Origin: Nocardia fluminea
Lineage (GTDB): Bacteria > Actinomycetota > Actinomycetes > Mycobacteriales > Mycobacteriaceae
NCBI RefSeq assembly: GCF_002846365.1
Contig: NZ_PJMW01000001.1
Location: 1 to 64,000, forward strand
DNA length: 64,000 nt
Direction: 5' to 3'
Shown here: one piece after another, positions 43,030-52,201 of the stretch
Position numbering within the stretch: the first letter of the stretch is position 1
How the letters are laid out: each line of letters starts with the position of its first letter
Program-made: the position numbers and the translations under genes
Notes under the pieces: model-generated
Databases searched by the model: none
Seen by the model: only the letters and a program-made list of their open reading frames with translations
Told to the model about the DNA's origin: nothing

Positions 43030-43827
43030 ATGTCCGAGACCACCGACGCCATCACCTACGAGCACGCCGAGCCCTTGTTCGCGCGTCTGTCGCTGACCGA
43101 TCCCGCCAGCCCCGAACACGACGTGCTGCGCGAGGAGATCATCGAAGTCTGCCTGCCCCTTGCCGAGCACATCGCTCGCAAGTACGCGGGCCGCGGCGAG
43201 AACTTCGACGACCTGCTCCAGACCGCGCGCATGGGCCTGGTCATGGCGGTCGACCGCTACGACGTGACCACCGGATCACCGTTCCTCGGCTTCGCGGTGC
43301 CCACCATCATGGGTGAGGTGCGCCGCCACTTCCGCGACCACATCTGGCCGCTGCACGTTCCGCGTCGCGAGAAGGAACTCCAAGGCAAGGTCCGGGCAGC
43401 GACCGAAGAGATGAGCCGTCGGCTCCAGCGCTCGCCCACCGCCCACGAACTCGCCACCGAACTCGATGTTCCGGTCACCGACATCGCTCGAACCCTGGTC
43501 GCGGCCAACGCGTTCCAGACCCGCAGCCTCGACACACCCGCACGCGACAACGACGGCGAACCCAGCATGACCGTCGCTGACACCTTCGGCGCCGAAGACC
43601 CCAGCTACCGGCTCACCGAGGACACGGTCACCGTTGCGCCCTTGCTGGCGCAACTGTCCCCGGCCGATCGCCAGTTGCTGGTATGGCGGTTCTACGACAC
43701 TCTCTCCCAGGGCGAGATCGCCGAACGCCTCGGTGTCTCCCAGATGAGCGTGTCCCGCAAGCTCACCAAGTTGCTCGGCGGTTTGCGTGCCGAGGCCATG
43801 GACGAACCCTTGCAGCCAGTGGCCTGA
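43030..43827 (+). CDS. SigF/SigB-family RNA polymerase sigma factor (copy 2)
   Basis: 265 residues; same domain order as copy 1 and gap-free alignment with it. Region 2.4 and region 4 recognition helices (GFAVPTIMGEVRRHFRD, SQMSVSRKL) are practically unchanged, so both factors should read the same promoters; differences collect at the N-terminus, around residues 118-135 and at the last dozen residues, which may set anti-sigma binding. The same AGGAGCTGATCC ribosome site precedes it. Confidence 0.92.
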   Translation: MSETTDAITYEHAEPLFARLSLTDPASPEHDVLREEIIEVCLPLAEHIARKYAGRGENFDDLLQTARMGLVMAVDRYDVTTGSPFLGFAVPTIMGEVRRHFRDHIWPLHVPRREKELQGKVRAATEEMSRRLQRSPTAHELATELDVPVTDIARTLVAANAFQTRSLDTPARDNDGEPSMTVADTFGAEDPSYRLTEDTVTVAPLLAQLSPADRQLLVWRFYDTLSQGEIAERLGVSQMSVSRKLTKLLGGLRAEAMDEPLQPVA

Positions 43828-43851
43828 ACACACCGTGGGAGGTCGTCAGCG

Positions 43852-45165
43852 TCACCCGACCGACACCGGCTCGCCGCAACTGTCGGGCAGTGCGATCAGT
43901 GAGCACGGTGCCGGTAAGCGCGTCGGCCGGTAGGTGGAGGGCACTCCGTGGCGTTCGGTGATCTCCCGGTAGGCCGCCACCGCGGCTGTCGGTCGGCGGG
44001 TCAGGGCAGGGTCGTGGACCGCATCGACGCTGTAGAGCCCGAATCGGGGACCGTATTCACCCCACTCGTAATTGTCGGTGAGGCTCCAGTAGTTGTAGGA
44101 GACGATGTTGATGCCGTCTCGGCGTGCACGCTGAATCCAATAGATGGTGTCGCGGAGATGGTCGTCGCGGCGGTACCCGTCGGCGCGGTTCTGATCCGCG
44201 TCGGTAGCCAATCCGTTCTCGATGACCCGCAGCGGCTTGTTCGGATATTTGCCGGCGAAGTAGCGCAGCACGTAATACATGCTCTCCGGTGATTGCGGCA
44301 GATTCCAGAACGAGCCGCCCGAGGACGCGAACGACGGCAGTTCCGACGGCGCGATCGAGTAGTACTGGTCGACGCCGATGAAATCGAAGGAATCGACCAT
44401 ACGGTCGGAGAACACGGCTTCCAGCGCCGGCTCCACGCCCGGCAGCGGAATGTAGGCGATGTTCGACGAGACCTGGCCACCGGGCTGCACCGCATGAATG
44501 TAGGTTGTGATCGCCCGATGAGCAGCGATGATCCCATCGACCATGAGACCGATGTTCGCCGGCGCCAAACCCCCGTAGGTCAGTTCCCGCCGGACATATT
44601 CGCTGGGCTCGTTGAACGTGATCCAGATCGGCTCTGCCCCGGCGTAGCGGTCGACGACACGTCGCCCGAAAGCGGTCAGGGCGGCGGCCATCTCCGGGTT
44701 GTTCCATCCCCCACGATCGACAGCCCAACCAGGATGGACCCAGTGATTCAACGTGATCATGGGGCGCATACCCGAGGCGACGATGCGGCCGATCACCGCA
44801 TCGTAGAACGCCCAACCGGCCGCGTCGTCCACACCGGGTCGCGGTTCGATGCGCGACCATTCCACCGACAACCGATAGTTATCCACGCCGATCGAGGCCG
44901 CCCTGGCGATATCGCCCTCGTACTGGTGGAAGAAGTCCACGGCGTTTCCTACCGGCTCGTGCAACTTCCCTTCATTGCCGTAGCGCAGGTAGTTCGAGTC
45001 CTGGTTGAAACCTTCGGACTGGAAACCGGATTGAGCGACCCCGAACTCGAAGTCCGCCGGTAACGCGGGAAGGTTTTCGGCCGCCGAGGGCGCCGCAAGG
45101 GTGGTGAGAGCCAGCACCGAGGCCACTGCGGACAGCATCGCGGTGACTGTTGCCGATCGACGCAT
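43852..45165 (-). CDS. secreted GH1 beta-glycosidase
   Basis: 437 residues with a signal peptide (cleavage after PSAA near 29). GH1 barrel: ADFEFGVAQSGFQSEG start, acid/base Glu186 in T-F-N-E-P-S, nucleophile Glu316 in R-V-I-E-N-G-L, then NYWSLTDNYEWGEYGPRFGLY. It should hydrolyse beta-glucosides or related glycosides outside the cell. Last gene of a three-gene operon with a secreted esterase and a cholesterol oxidase, pointing to glycosylated sterols as possible substrates. Two C-terminal Cys may form a disulphide. Confidence 0.88.
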   Translation of the reverse strand: MRRSATVTAMLSAVASVLALTTLAAPSAAENLPALPADFEFGVAQSGFQSEGFNQDSNYLRYGNEGKLHEPVGNAVDFFHQYEGDIARAASIGVDNYRLSVEWSRIEPRPGVDDAAGWAFYDAVIGRIVASGMRPMITLNHWVHPGWAVDRGGWNNPEMAAALTAFGRRVVDRYAGAEPIWITFNEPSEYVRRELTYGGLAPANIGLMVDGIIAAHRAITTYIHAVQPGGQVSSNIAYIPLPGVEPALEAVFSDRMVDSFDFIGVDQYYSIAPSELPSFASSGGSFWNLPQSPESMYYVLRYFAGKYPNKPLRVIENGLATDADQNRADGYRRDDHLRDTIYWIQRARRDGINIVSYNYWSLTDNYEWGEYGPRFGLYSVDAVHDPALTRRPTAAVAAYREITERHGVPSTYRPTRLPAPCSLIALPDSCGEPVSVG

Positions 45166-45213
45166 AACTTCCTTCGTTCAGAGAGGTATGTGCTGGTGCA
45201 CTCTGCGGCAGCG

Positions 45214-46587
45214 TCAACAAGCGGGGGAACGAGAGTCCGCGAGCATGGACAGTTGGACCGTTTCCGCCATGGCCCGATAGCCGGCGGGGTTGGGGTGCAG
45301 CCGGTCCGGGCTGGCGTAGACGTCCTGCAGGACAGCGGGATCGGCAGGATCGCGGAGGGCGGCGTCGAAATCCACGATGCCGTCGGCAAGGGTTTGGCTA
45401 CGAATCCAGGTGTTGATCTGCTGACGGTCGGTCTCGCTGCGTGGGGCCAACTGGATACCGTTGACGACGGCGTCGGAAGCCGGAAGCAGTGTGCCGATCC
45501 AGATCTTCTTCCCGTGCCGGCGGGCAGTGGTGATGAGTTGCTCATATCCCGCGATCATTGATGCCGCGTCCGCGTGTGGTGGCAGGCCGAGGTCGTTGAT
45601 GCCTTCTTGAACAAGGATTCCGCTGACTCCGGCTTGGTCGAGTGCGTCTCGCGCGAACCGGGAAAGGCCACTGGGGCCGAGAAGTAGCGGTTCGCCACTG
45701 GTCAAGAGTCGATTACTGCCGATTCCGGCGTTGACGACCGAAAGGGGAATGCGCGCGTCATCGAGTCGGCGTTGCAGCACGTCCGGGTAGCGTCCATTGG
45801 TGTCGGCTACCGCGCGGTCGGCGGGGACAGCGGCGGCAGTGGCACCGACGAATCCGTCGGTGATGGAGTCGCCGAACGCGACGATAGCTCGGGTCTCGGC
45901 AGGTGCGAGCACATCCAGGGCATTGACATAGAACCAGGCGTTGGTCGTCGAGGTGAACCCCGCAGGGTCGGGTTGTCCGGTCAGATCGCCGCTACCGGCA
46001 GGGGAATAGTAGGAGGTAGCGTTGGAATTCCAGTGTTTGGTCGGCGGACCGACCGCGTCGGCGACGTGGATACTGACCGCCAGCGGTCTGAACGAGGCGG
46101 CAGTGAACGGCACCGGGTCGCTGAGCGCGTCGGCTCCGGCAGCCACCGTGGTCGAGGGCTTTCCGTCGAACAGAACCGGTGCGATATTCGCAGCGGTCGC
46201 CCCCGATACCTGCTCGCCGACGCTGACGGTGTCGAAGGTGACAGGGGTGAGCCCGAATCGGTTCGTCAGTCGGACACGTACCTGGGTGCCGCCCAGATGC
46301 GGAGTGATGACCATCCGGAAGGTTTGATTGTTCACGGTCATCGGGACAGGCCCACCGGAGGCATCCAACGGCGTGACCGCATCGGTAGGGCTGGCAGCCC
46401 AAGACGCCACGAAATGTTCTCCGCCGCAACCGTATTCCCGGACTTGCGCGAGAGCGGGTTGCATCGCTCCCAAGACCATGCTGCCTGCCGTAGCGACGAC
46501 AGCGAAGGGCAGGCCCCAAGCCGATGAGCTCCGTTGCCGAATGAGCCTGGCCGAATTCTTCACGATTTCTTGTGTCCCTGTGTTCAT
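45214..46587 (-). CDS. secreted SGNH/GDSL esterase
   Basis: 457 residues with a long basic n-region and signal core (AVVATAGSMVLGAMQPALA). After a beta-rich N-terminal domain (NQTFRMVITPHLGGTQVRVRLTNRFG), the SGNH domain shows block I G-D-S-I-T-D-G, NAGIGSNRL, block III GINDLG and the final DRLHPNPAGY with catalytic Asp/His. This two-part form is common in actinobacterial secreted esterases/lipases. Starts 3 bases after the cholesterol oxidase stop. Confidence 0.87.
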   Translation of the reverse strand: MNTGTQEIVKNSARLIRQRSSSAWGLPFAVVATAGSMVLGAMQPALAQVREYGCGGEHFVASWAASPTDAVTPLDASGGPVPMTVNNQTFRMVITPHLGGTQVRVRLTNRFGLTPVTFDTVSVGEQVSGATAANIAPVLFDGKPSTTVAAGADALSDPVPFTAASFRPLAVSIHVADAVGPPTKHWNSNATSYYSPAGSGDLTGQPDPAGFTSTTNAWFYVNALDVLAPAETRAIVAFGDSITDGFVGATAAAVPADRAVADTNGRYPDVLQRRLDDARIPLSVVNAGIGSNRLLTSGEPLLLGPSGLSRFARDALDQAGVSGILVQEGINDLGLPPHADAASMIAGYEQLITTARRHGKKIWIGTLLPASDAVVNGIQLAPRSETDRQQINTWIRSQTLADGIVDFDAALRDPADPAVLQDVYASPDRLHPNPAGYRAMAETVQLSMLADSRSPAC

Positions 46588-46590
46588 AGA

Positions 46591-48186
46591 TCAGATGAGG
46601 GTGCCGATATCGCGGGCGACGATATTGTCCAGCGCCCGTTCGGCGACCGCGGCGATCGTCATCGACGGGTTGCAGGCCGCGGTGTTGCCGGGCATCAGCG
46701 CGCCGTCGAGGACGTAGAGACCGGGCTGGTCGTGGACGCGGCCGTCGAGGTCGCAGACCGCGCCCATGCTCGCCCCACCCAGGGGATGCCAGGTGGACGG
46801 GAACAGCGCGTTGGTATCGAGAAGGAAGCCGTCGGGTCCGGCGATGCGGTGCACGGCGGGGTTGATGTGATTGTTCTGAATGCCGCTGTCGCCGTCGGAG
46901 GGCCAGTGCAAGATCGCGTCGTCACGACTGGAGTCGTAGGCGAAGGTGCCGCGGCTGTCGCTGACTCCGAAGCCGACCATCATGGTGCTGCGCGGGTCAA
47001 GCGACAGCGGCGGCAGGGACGCCTGGATGATGGTGTGCGCGGCATGCGGATCGTCCCAGTTCTTGCTGCCGTAGACCACCGGACCGCCTTGGGGCGCACC
47101 GAATTCGGCCGACGGGTCGGTCCAGACGTAGATCCGGTCGGCATTGGTCCCCCACCCCTGGCCCAGTCCGTCGGGTAGGTCGGGGATCAGCCCCTTGGCG
47201 CCCGCGCGGACCAGCAGGCGAGTCGTGTTGAGGCTGCCCGCCGCCATGATCAGGGTGCCTGTGGTGAGGATCTTGTTCTCCATCACCGCACCGGTGGTGT
47301 CCAGGCGCAGCACGTGCACGATCCATCGGCCGTCGGCGCCGCGTTCGACATCGGTCACCTCGTGCAGCGTCTCGACCTTCACCAGCCCGGTGGCTTCGGC
47401 GGCGGCGATGTAGGTGACGTCGACCGAATGCTTGCCGCCGTTGTTCACGCCCATCGCGCCGTCACCGTTGGTGTAGGACGGTTTCATCTCCCCGCGCAGT
47501 TCGGCGAGCGCGAAATCCCAGTCGATGGGCATCGGGATCTTCGACAGCGGCATGTCGGCGCGCTGTACGCGTTCGGCGAAAACCCTTGCCGCTCGGTAGC
47601 TCTCGCTCGCGACCAATTCGTCGGGCGCCTCGGCCAGTTTCAGCATCTTGGCCACCCGCGGATAGTGCACCCGGTCCATCAGCGCCCAGTCGAGTTCGGC
47701 CGGGAAGTGGGTGTCGAAGACTTCCCTGGTGGGCTGAAGTGACATTCCCTGGTAAACCAGGGAACCGCCGCCGACGCCCGCCGCGCACAGGGCGGTCATG
47801 TTCACTCCCGGCACGGCTTCGAGCAGGCCGGTGTAGGGCTCGAAGATCATGGGGCGGCCGAACAGGTTCGGGCTGGAGCGATGCCAGAGCAGTCGTTTGT
47901 CGGGAGATGAGGCCCGGGGGAAGGTTTCGGCGTTGGGACCGGTGGGCCAGCGCAGTCCGCGTTCGAGCACGGTCACCGGCACCCCCGCCTGCGCCAGGCG
48001 CAGTGCGCTGACGCCACCACCGAATCCGGAGCCGATGACCACGACCCTGTGCTCTTCCCGCGTCAGCGGGACGGTGCCGGGCTGGGCGGCGGCCGGGCCA
48101 GCCGAACCGACCGAACGTGCGCCGAGAGCGAGGGCACCAGCAGCGGCAACACCGCTCAGCAGAGAGCGGCGCGAGAATGCAGGCAT
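46591..48186 (-). CDS. secreted cholesterol oxidase (GMC-type, class I)
   Basis: 531 residues. Twin-arginine signal S-R-R-S-L-L-S-G with hydrophobic core, then FAD motif V-V-V-I-G-S-G-F-G-G-G. The C-terminal part has NNHINPAVHRIAG, catalytic His in TWHPLGGASMG and Asn in MPGNTAACNPSM, the pattern of Streptomyces/Rhodococcus ChoA. It oxidises and isomerises 3-beta-hydroxysterols to 4-en-3-ones, releasing peroxide. ATG 48186 follows AAGGA; an ATG at 48201 is in frame but has no ribosome site. Heads the secreted operon. Confidence 0.9.
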   Translation of the reverse strand: MPAFSRRSLLSGVAAAGALALGARSVGSAGPAAAQPGTVPLTREEHRVVVIGSGFGGGVSALRLAQAGVPVTVLERGLRWPTGPNAETFPRASSPDKRLLWHRSSPNLFGRPMIFEPYTGLLEAVPGVNMTALCAAGVGGGSLVYQGMSLQPTREVFDTHFPAELDWALMDRVHYPRVAKMLKLAEAPDELVASESYRAARVFAERVQRADMPLSKIPMPIDWDFALAELRGEMKPSYTNGDGAMGVNNGGKHSVDVTYIAAAEATGLVKVETLHEVTDVERGADGRWIVHVLRLDTTGAVMENKILTTGTLIMAAGSLNTTRLLVRAGAKGLIPDLPDGLGQGWGTNADRIYVWTDPSAEFGAPQGGPVVYGSKNWDDPHAAHTIIQASLPPLSLDPRSTMMVGFGVSDSRGTFAYDSSRDDAILHWPSDGDSGIQNNHINPAVHRIAGPDGFLLDTNALFPSTWHPLGGASMGAVCDLDGRVHDQPGLYVLDGALMPGNTAACNPSMTIAAVAERALDNIVARDIGTLI

Positions 48187-48201
48187 TACGAGATCCTTCA
48201 T

Positions 48202-48655
48202 ATTTATCTGACCAAACAGGCAGAGCGGGTTGGGTTGTTCGGGACTTTCTTACGGTGCGCGAATCGCGTCCGCGGCCGGCCACCCGAAGGTGGAGCAGGT
48301 GTGCGGCTTCGCGGCACATTGCCGGGCAGCACGGCGAACAGACGCCAGGACGGCGAGCCGTCCTGCCATCGCGCACTCGCGCTGACTCATCCGACACATA
48401 CGACACGCTCCATGTACGCCACCCGCTCGCTTCATTGCTTCGGTGTGCTCGTTTGCCGGTGACCATGAGGTGCGTCACAGCAAAGCCGTCGTAGAGTAAC
48501 ACGGTTACTCGCCTTGTCCGGGGTATACGGCAGGAGATCCGATGTGGGTGACTCGCGAGCCGTCGGCCGCTCGTGGGACGTCCTTCTGGTGATGCGTCCA
48601 TCGAACCCCGCGTCCGTTCGAGACCGACCGACGCGGGACAACGACCAGCCGAGAC
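48202..48655. other. intergenic region with an inverted repeat
   Basis: 454 bases with no supported gene. Contains a perfect 7-base-arm inverted repeat GAGTAAC-acg-GTTACTC at 48494-48510, the shape of a TetR-type operator, about 300 bases before the cholesterol oxidase start. It should also hold that operon's promoter. Confidence 0.45.
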
Positions 48656-49108
48656 CTAGTCGGTCAACCGCGCGGTGACCGCACCGAGCCCGTCGGCGAT
48701 GGCCGCACGCTGGGCCGGATCGAGCACATCGATGAACACCCGGCGAACGAGCTCGACGTGGCTCGGCGCGACCTCCGCGAGCCGGGTCCGACCCGCGTCG
48801 GTCAGCACGGCGTTGACCCCGCGCACATCGGTGTCGTGCTCGACCCGGCGCACCAACCCGGCCTCCTCCAGTTTGCCTACCTGATAGGTGAGCCCGCTCT
48901 TGGAGGTGTAGAGGGCCGCGGCGAGGTCGGTCATCCGCATCGCGGCGTCCGGAGCGGCGGCCAGGCGGACCAGCACCTCGTATTGGGTGTGCGAGAGGCC
49001 CTCGGATTTCAGGTGCTGGTCGACCGCGCGATCGACCAGCGCGCCCGCGGCGAGGAATCGGTCCCACAGGCGCGACTCCGCATCGTCGAGCCAGCGGGGT
49101 TCGTCCAT
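48656..49108 (-). CDS. MarR-family regulator
   Basis: 150 residues: MarR winged helix (HTQYEVLVRLAAAPDAAMRMTDLAAALYTSKSGLTYQVGKLEEAGLVRR) with the DxR wing (DVRGVNAVLTDAGR). Divergent from the dioxygenase/DoxX pair with a 14-base palindrome between them; it most likely represses that pair and itself and is relieved by a phenolic or quinone-like compound. Confidence 0.88.
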   Translation of the reverse strand: MDEPRWLDDAESRLWDRFLAAGALVDRAVDQHLKSEGLSHTQYEVLVRLAAAPDAAMRMTDLAAALYTSKSGLTYQVGKLEEAGLVRRVEHDTDVRGVNAVLTDAGRTRLAEVAPSHVELVRRVFIDVLDPAQRAAIADGLGAVTARLTD

Positions 49109-49152
49109 GCGGCAACCCTAACCAGCGACGGAATAGCAGGGCAACCATGGTT

Positions 49153-49166
49153 GTTCAAATTTGAAC
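49153..49166. promoter_or_regulatory. MarR operator
   Basis: Perfect 14-base palindrome GTTCAAATTTGAAC within the 88-base MarR/dioxygenase intergenic space. TTCAAATTTGAA-type palindromes are common operators for this regulator class. Confidence 0.7.
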
Positions 49167-49196
49167 ATAGTCAGAATCGACCCTGAGGAGACGACC

Positions 49197-49955
49197 GTGA
49201 CGATGCCGGTGCTCTATCTGTCCCATGGCGCTCCGCCGCTGATCGACCACGACACCTGGCCCGCCGAGCTCGCGGCCTGGGCGGCCGACCTGCCCAGACC
49301 ACGCGCGATCCTCATCGTCTCCGCACACTGGGAATCGGCGCCGGTGAGCATCGGCGCGACCAGCACAGTGCCGCTGGTCTACGACTTCAGCGGGTTCGCT
49401 CCGCACTATTACGATGTGCGCTATCCCGCACCCGGTGCTCCGGCATTGGCCGCGCAGGTTCGCGCGCTGCTCGGCGGCGCGGTCGCCGACGCCCCCGAAC
49501 GCGGCCTCGACCACGGCGCCTACGTGCCGCTGACCCAGATGTACCCCGACGCCGACATCCCCGTTCTGCAACTCTCGATCCCTACACTGGATCCGCAGGA
49601 CCTGATGAAGTTCGGCCGCGCGCTCGCCCCACTGCGCGACGAGGGCGTGCTCCTCGTCGGCAGTGGATTCTTCACCCACAACCTGCGAGCGCTCACCGCC
49701 GACGACCGGCACGTGCACTCGTTCACCGCCGAGTTCGACGACTGGGGCCGCCGAGCGCTCGACGACCGCGATCTCGACACGCTGCTCGACTTCGAGCACA
49801 CCGCGCCCGCCCCCCGCCTGGCCCATCCGCGCACCGAGCATTTCGCCCCGCTGTTCTTCAGCCTCGGCGCCGGCCTCGACGACATCGACTCCCTGCGCAC
49901 CGTCATCGACGGCTATTGGTTCGGGATGGCACGACGCTCGGTTCAGATCGGCTGA
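49197..49955 (+). CDS. class III extradiol dioxygenase (LigB/DODA-like)
   Basis: 252 residues from GTG 49197 (GAGGAG upstream). LigB-type layout: LYLSHGAPPLIDH with the first metal His, SAHWES with the second, LDHGAYVPLTQMYPDADIPVLQLS, and THNLRAL. The 4,5-DOPA-dioxygenase-like group opens catechol rings with Fe(II), and bacterial members often act on unknown aromatics or quinones. Operon with a DoxX protein, under MarR control. Confidence 0.88.
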   Translation: MTMPVLYLSHGAPPLIDHDTWPAELAAWAADLPRPRAILIVSAHWESAPVSIGATSTVPLVYDFSGFAPHYYDVRYPAPGAPALAAQVRALLGGAVADAPERGLDHGAYVPLTQMYPDADIPVLQLSIPTLDPQDLMKFGRALAPLRDEGVLLVGSGFFTHNLRALTADDRHVHSFTAEFDDWGRRALDDRDLDTLLDFEHTAPAPRLAHPRTEHFAPLFFSLGAGLDDIDSLRTVIDGYWFGMARRSVQIG

Positions 49956-49983
49956 GCCGAACACACACGAAAAGGACAACATC

Positions 49984-50481
49984 ATGACGACAACATCGAC
50001 CACCGCGACCAGCGCCGGCCTGCTCGTGCTTCGCCTCGGCGTCGGGGCGACGATGGCCGCGCACGGCACCCAGAAGCTGTTCGGATGGTTCGACGGCGGC
50101 GGCCTCGACGGCACCGAACGCTTCTTCGCGGCCAGCGGCTACCCCTCGGCGAAAGCGTTCGCCGTGCTGGCCGGCGTGAGCGAGACCCTCGGCGGTATCG
50201 GCTTGATCCTCGGGCTGATCACACCGCTGGCCGCCGCGGCCATCCTCGGCACGATGCTGAACGCCATCGCGGTGAAATGGGGCGGCTTCTTCAGCCCCAA
50301 GGGGGTCGAATACGAAACGATCCTGGCGGTGGCCGCGGCGAGCCTGGCCCTCACCGGCGCCGGCGGTTTCGCAGTGGACCGCTTCGTGCCCGGCCTGCGC
50401 GACTACAAGATCGGCTACGGCCTCGCGGCGATCGCGCTGGCCTTTGTCGCCGCGGGAATCACCCTGCTCATCCGAAATTGA
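49984..50481 (+). CDS. DoxX-family membrane protein
   Basis: 165 residues with four membrane helices: LLVLRLGVGATMAAHGTQKLFG in helix 1, AVLAGVSETLGGIGLILGLITPL, then two more. DoxX proteins are often next to thiol/quinone-stress or dioxygenase genes and may form part of an oxidoreductase system. Starts 28 bases after the dioxygenase. Confidence 0.88.
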   Translation: MTTTSTTATSAGLLVLRLGVGATMAAHGTQKLFGWFDGGGLDGTERFFAASGYPSAKAFAVLAGVSETLGGIGLILGLITPLAAAAILGTMLNAIAVKWGGFFSPKGVEYETILAVAAASLALTGAGGFAVDRFVPGLRDYKIGYGLAAIALAFVAAGITLLIRN

Positions 50482-50604
50482 GGTTGTGCTCCGGCCGTGC
50501 GGGTTCAAGGCGGTTAGGTTTGGGACAGTGCCACCGCCGAGCAGACGGTTCGGCACCGTGGAGAGCGAGCGGACAAGCCGATTTCACGACAGGAAGGCGA
50601 AGAA

Positions 50605-51069
50605 ATGGGAAGCGACGACCCGAATGTCAAAGAACTCGCTGTCGACGAGTGCTGGGCACTCCTCCGGACCCACGACGTAGGCCGCCTCGCCGTGTGTGTC
50701 GACGACCATCCGGAAATCTTCCCTCTCAACTACGCGGTCGACCACGGAACCATCGTCTTTCGATCTGCGCCAGGCACGAAGGTGTCCGCCGCCTTGTCGG
50801 ATGCGCTCGTCGCACTGGAGGTCGACGGTTACCTCTCTGACTCCCACGAAGCCTGGAGCGTGGTGATCAAGGGGCGAGCCGAAGGGATCCGTGAGATCGG
50901 TGACCTGGTGGACACGGTGGATCTGCCGCTGTTTCCGTGGCAGCCCGAGACGAAGAACCTCTTCATCCGGCTCGTCCCCACCTCGGTAACCGGTCGCCGG
51001 TTTCCTGTCGCCGACCCGGACACATGGCGGACTCCCTTGTCGAACGTACGACGGTCTCCTCTGGAGTAA
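50605..51069 (+). CDS. pyridoxamine-5'-phosphate-oxidase-family flavoprotein
   Basis: 154 residues of the PNPOx-like split barrel: CWALLRTHDVGRLAVCVDDHPEIFPLNYAVDHGTIVFRSAPGTK. This short form (with C-terminal LVPTSVTGRRF) is common in actinomycetes and binds FMN, F420 or heme; many are in dormancy or nitro-reduction regulons. True reaction unknown. Good ribosome site AGGAAGG upstream. Confidence 0.82.
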   Translation: MGSDDPNVKELAVDECWALLRTHDVGRLAVCVDDHPEIFPLNYAVDHGTIVFRSAPGTKVSAALSDALVALEVDGYLSDSHEAWSVVIKGRAEGIREIGDLVDTVDLPLFPWQPETKNLFIRLVPTSVTGRRFPVADPDTWRTPLSNVRRSPLE

Positions 51070-51202
51070 GGCCGGTTGGCTGCGAGCGCGAAAACTCTGC
51101 CGAGCGGGCACAATTCGAGTGGTCGAGTGTATTACTCAGTCGACAACACCGCGATGAGGTTGCCCGTAGCCGGTCAGCAAGAGTGACGCTCTAGGAGATG
51201 AC

Positions 51203-51997
51203 GTGCCGGAGGTTCGTCGGGTCAGCCCCACAGCGGGCGTCGAACTGTGGGCCGAAGTCACCGGGGAGGGTTCACCACATGTCCTCGTACCGGGTGCGGG
51301 GGGAGATCATTCGACGTGGGACCCGATGTGGCCGCAGCTCACGGCGACACACCACTGTGTGCGGTATGACCTACGCGGCTGTGGCGCATCAGCGGACCGA
51401 ACTACCGCAGGCTTTCGCCATGCCGACGACTTGGCCGCGCTACTCGACGGACTGGGCATCAGCCGGACCGCGCTGACCGGTGCCTCCATGGGCGGCAGGA
51501 TCGCTGTCGACTTCGCACTCAGCTATCCGGATCGGGTCGATCGACTGGTGCTGATCAGTCCGGGACTTGCCGACTGGGACTGGTCGGACACCTGGCGGGT
51601 GCACTGGCTCGAGTTGAGCCGGACTGCCCGCAGCGGCGACCTCGAACGCACCAGGGACATGTGGTTCCACCACCCGTTGTTCGCCACTGCCCGCCGCGAT
51701 CCCGCGATGGCGGCCCGACTACGGGCCACCATCGCCGCGGATGCCTGCCGCGTCTGGGTGGACGCCGATCGGGAGATACCACCGGCGCGGCCTCACATCG
51801 AGGCTTTGCCAGATCTGACCATGCCGGTGCTACTGATCACTGGTACGGACGATGTGCAGGACTTTCGCCTCATCGCCGAGATCATCACGGCGATGGTTTC
51901 CGACGTCCGCCGTGTGGACCTACCGAATACCGGGCATCTGGCACACCTCGAACGTCCGGCAGAGACGACGGCGGCAATCAAGTCCTTCCTCAGCTAG
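51203..51997 (+). CDS. alpha/beta hydrolase
   Basis: 264 residues from GTG 51203 after AGGAG. Oxyanion-type loop VPGAGGDHSTWD, nucleophile elbow T-G-A-S-M-G-G with the catalytic Ser, Asp in TGTDDVQDFR and His in PNTGHLAHLERP. This is the layout of small actinobacterial hydrolases acting on esters, epoxides or ring-fission products. Confidence 0.87.
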   Translation: MPEVRRVSPTAGVELWAEVTGEGSPHVLVPGAGGDHSTWDPMWPQLTATHHCVRYDLRGCGASADRTTAGFRHADDLAALLDGLGISRTALTGASMGGRIAVDFALSYPDRVDRLVLISPGLADWDWSDTWRVHWLELSRTARSGDLERTRDMWFHHPLFATARRDPAMAARLRATIAADACRVWVDADREIPPARPHIEALPDLTMPVLLITGTDDVQDFRLIAEIITAMVSDVRRVDLPNTGHLAHLERPAETTAAIKSFLS

Positions 51998-52201
51998 GGA
52001 ACACCCGTGGGCTGAGGCGCGCTCTGTGGTGCGTGTGAACGAATGCGGGCGATCACCCGCGCCAGTGGTTGCTGTTTCGTGCTCGAGGACCATTTCGAAC
52101 AGCACGGGCGGCGCGTCGACACCGACGGTCCGAGGTGGACCCACTGTCTGGCACCCGGCGCTACCTCCGCAGGACTACGCCGAGGTAGCAGAGCCGGACC
52201 A

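Noticed and set aside
48494..48510. KstR-type operator near the cholesterol oxidase
   Set aside because: KstR sites need AAC-NN-GTT; here three bases separate AAC and GTT, so only a generic inverted repeat is reported.
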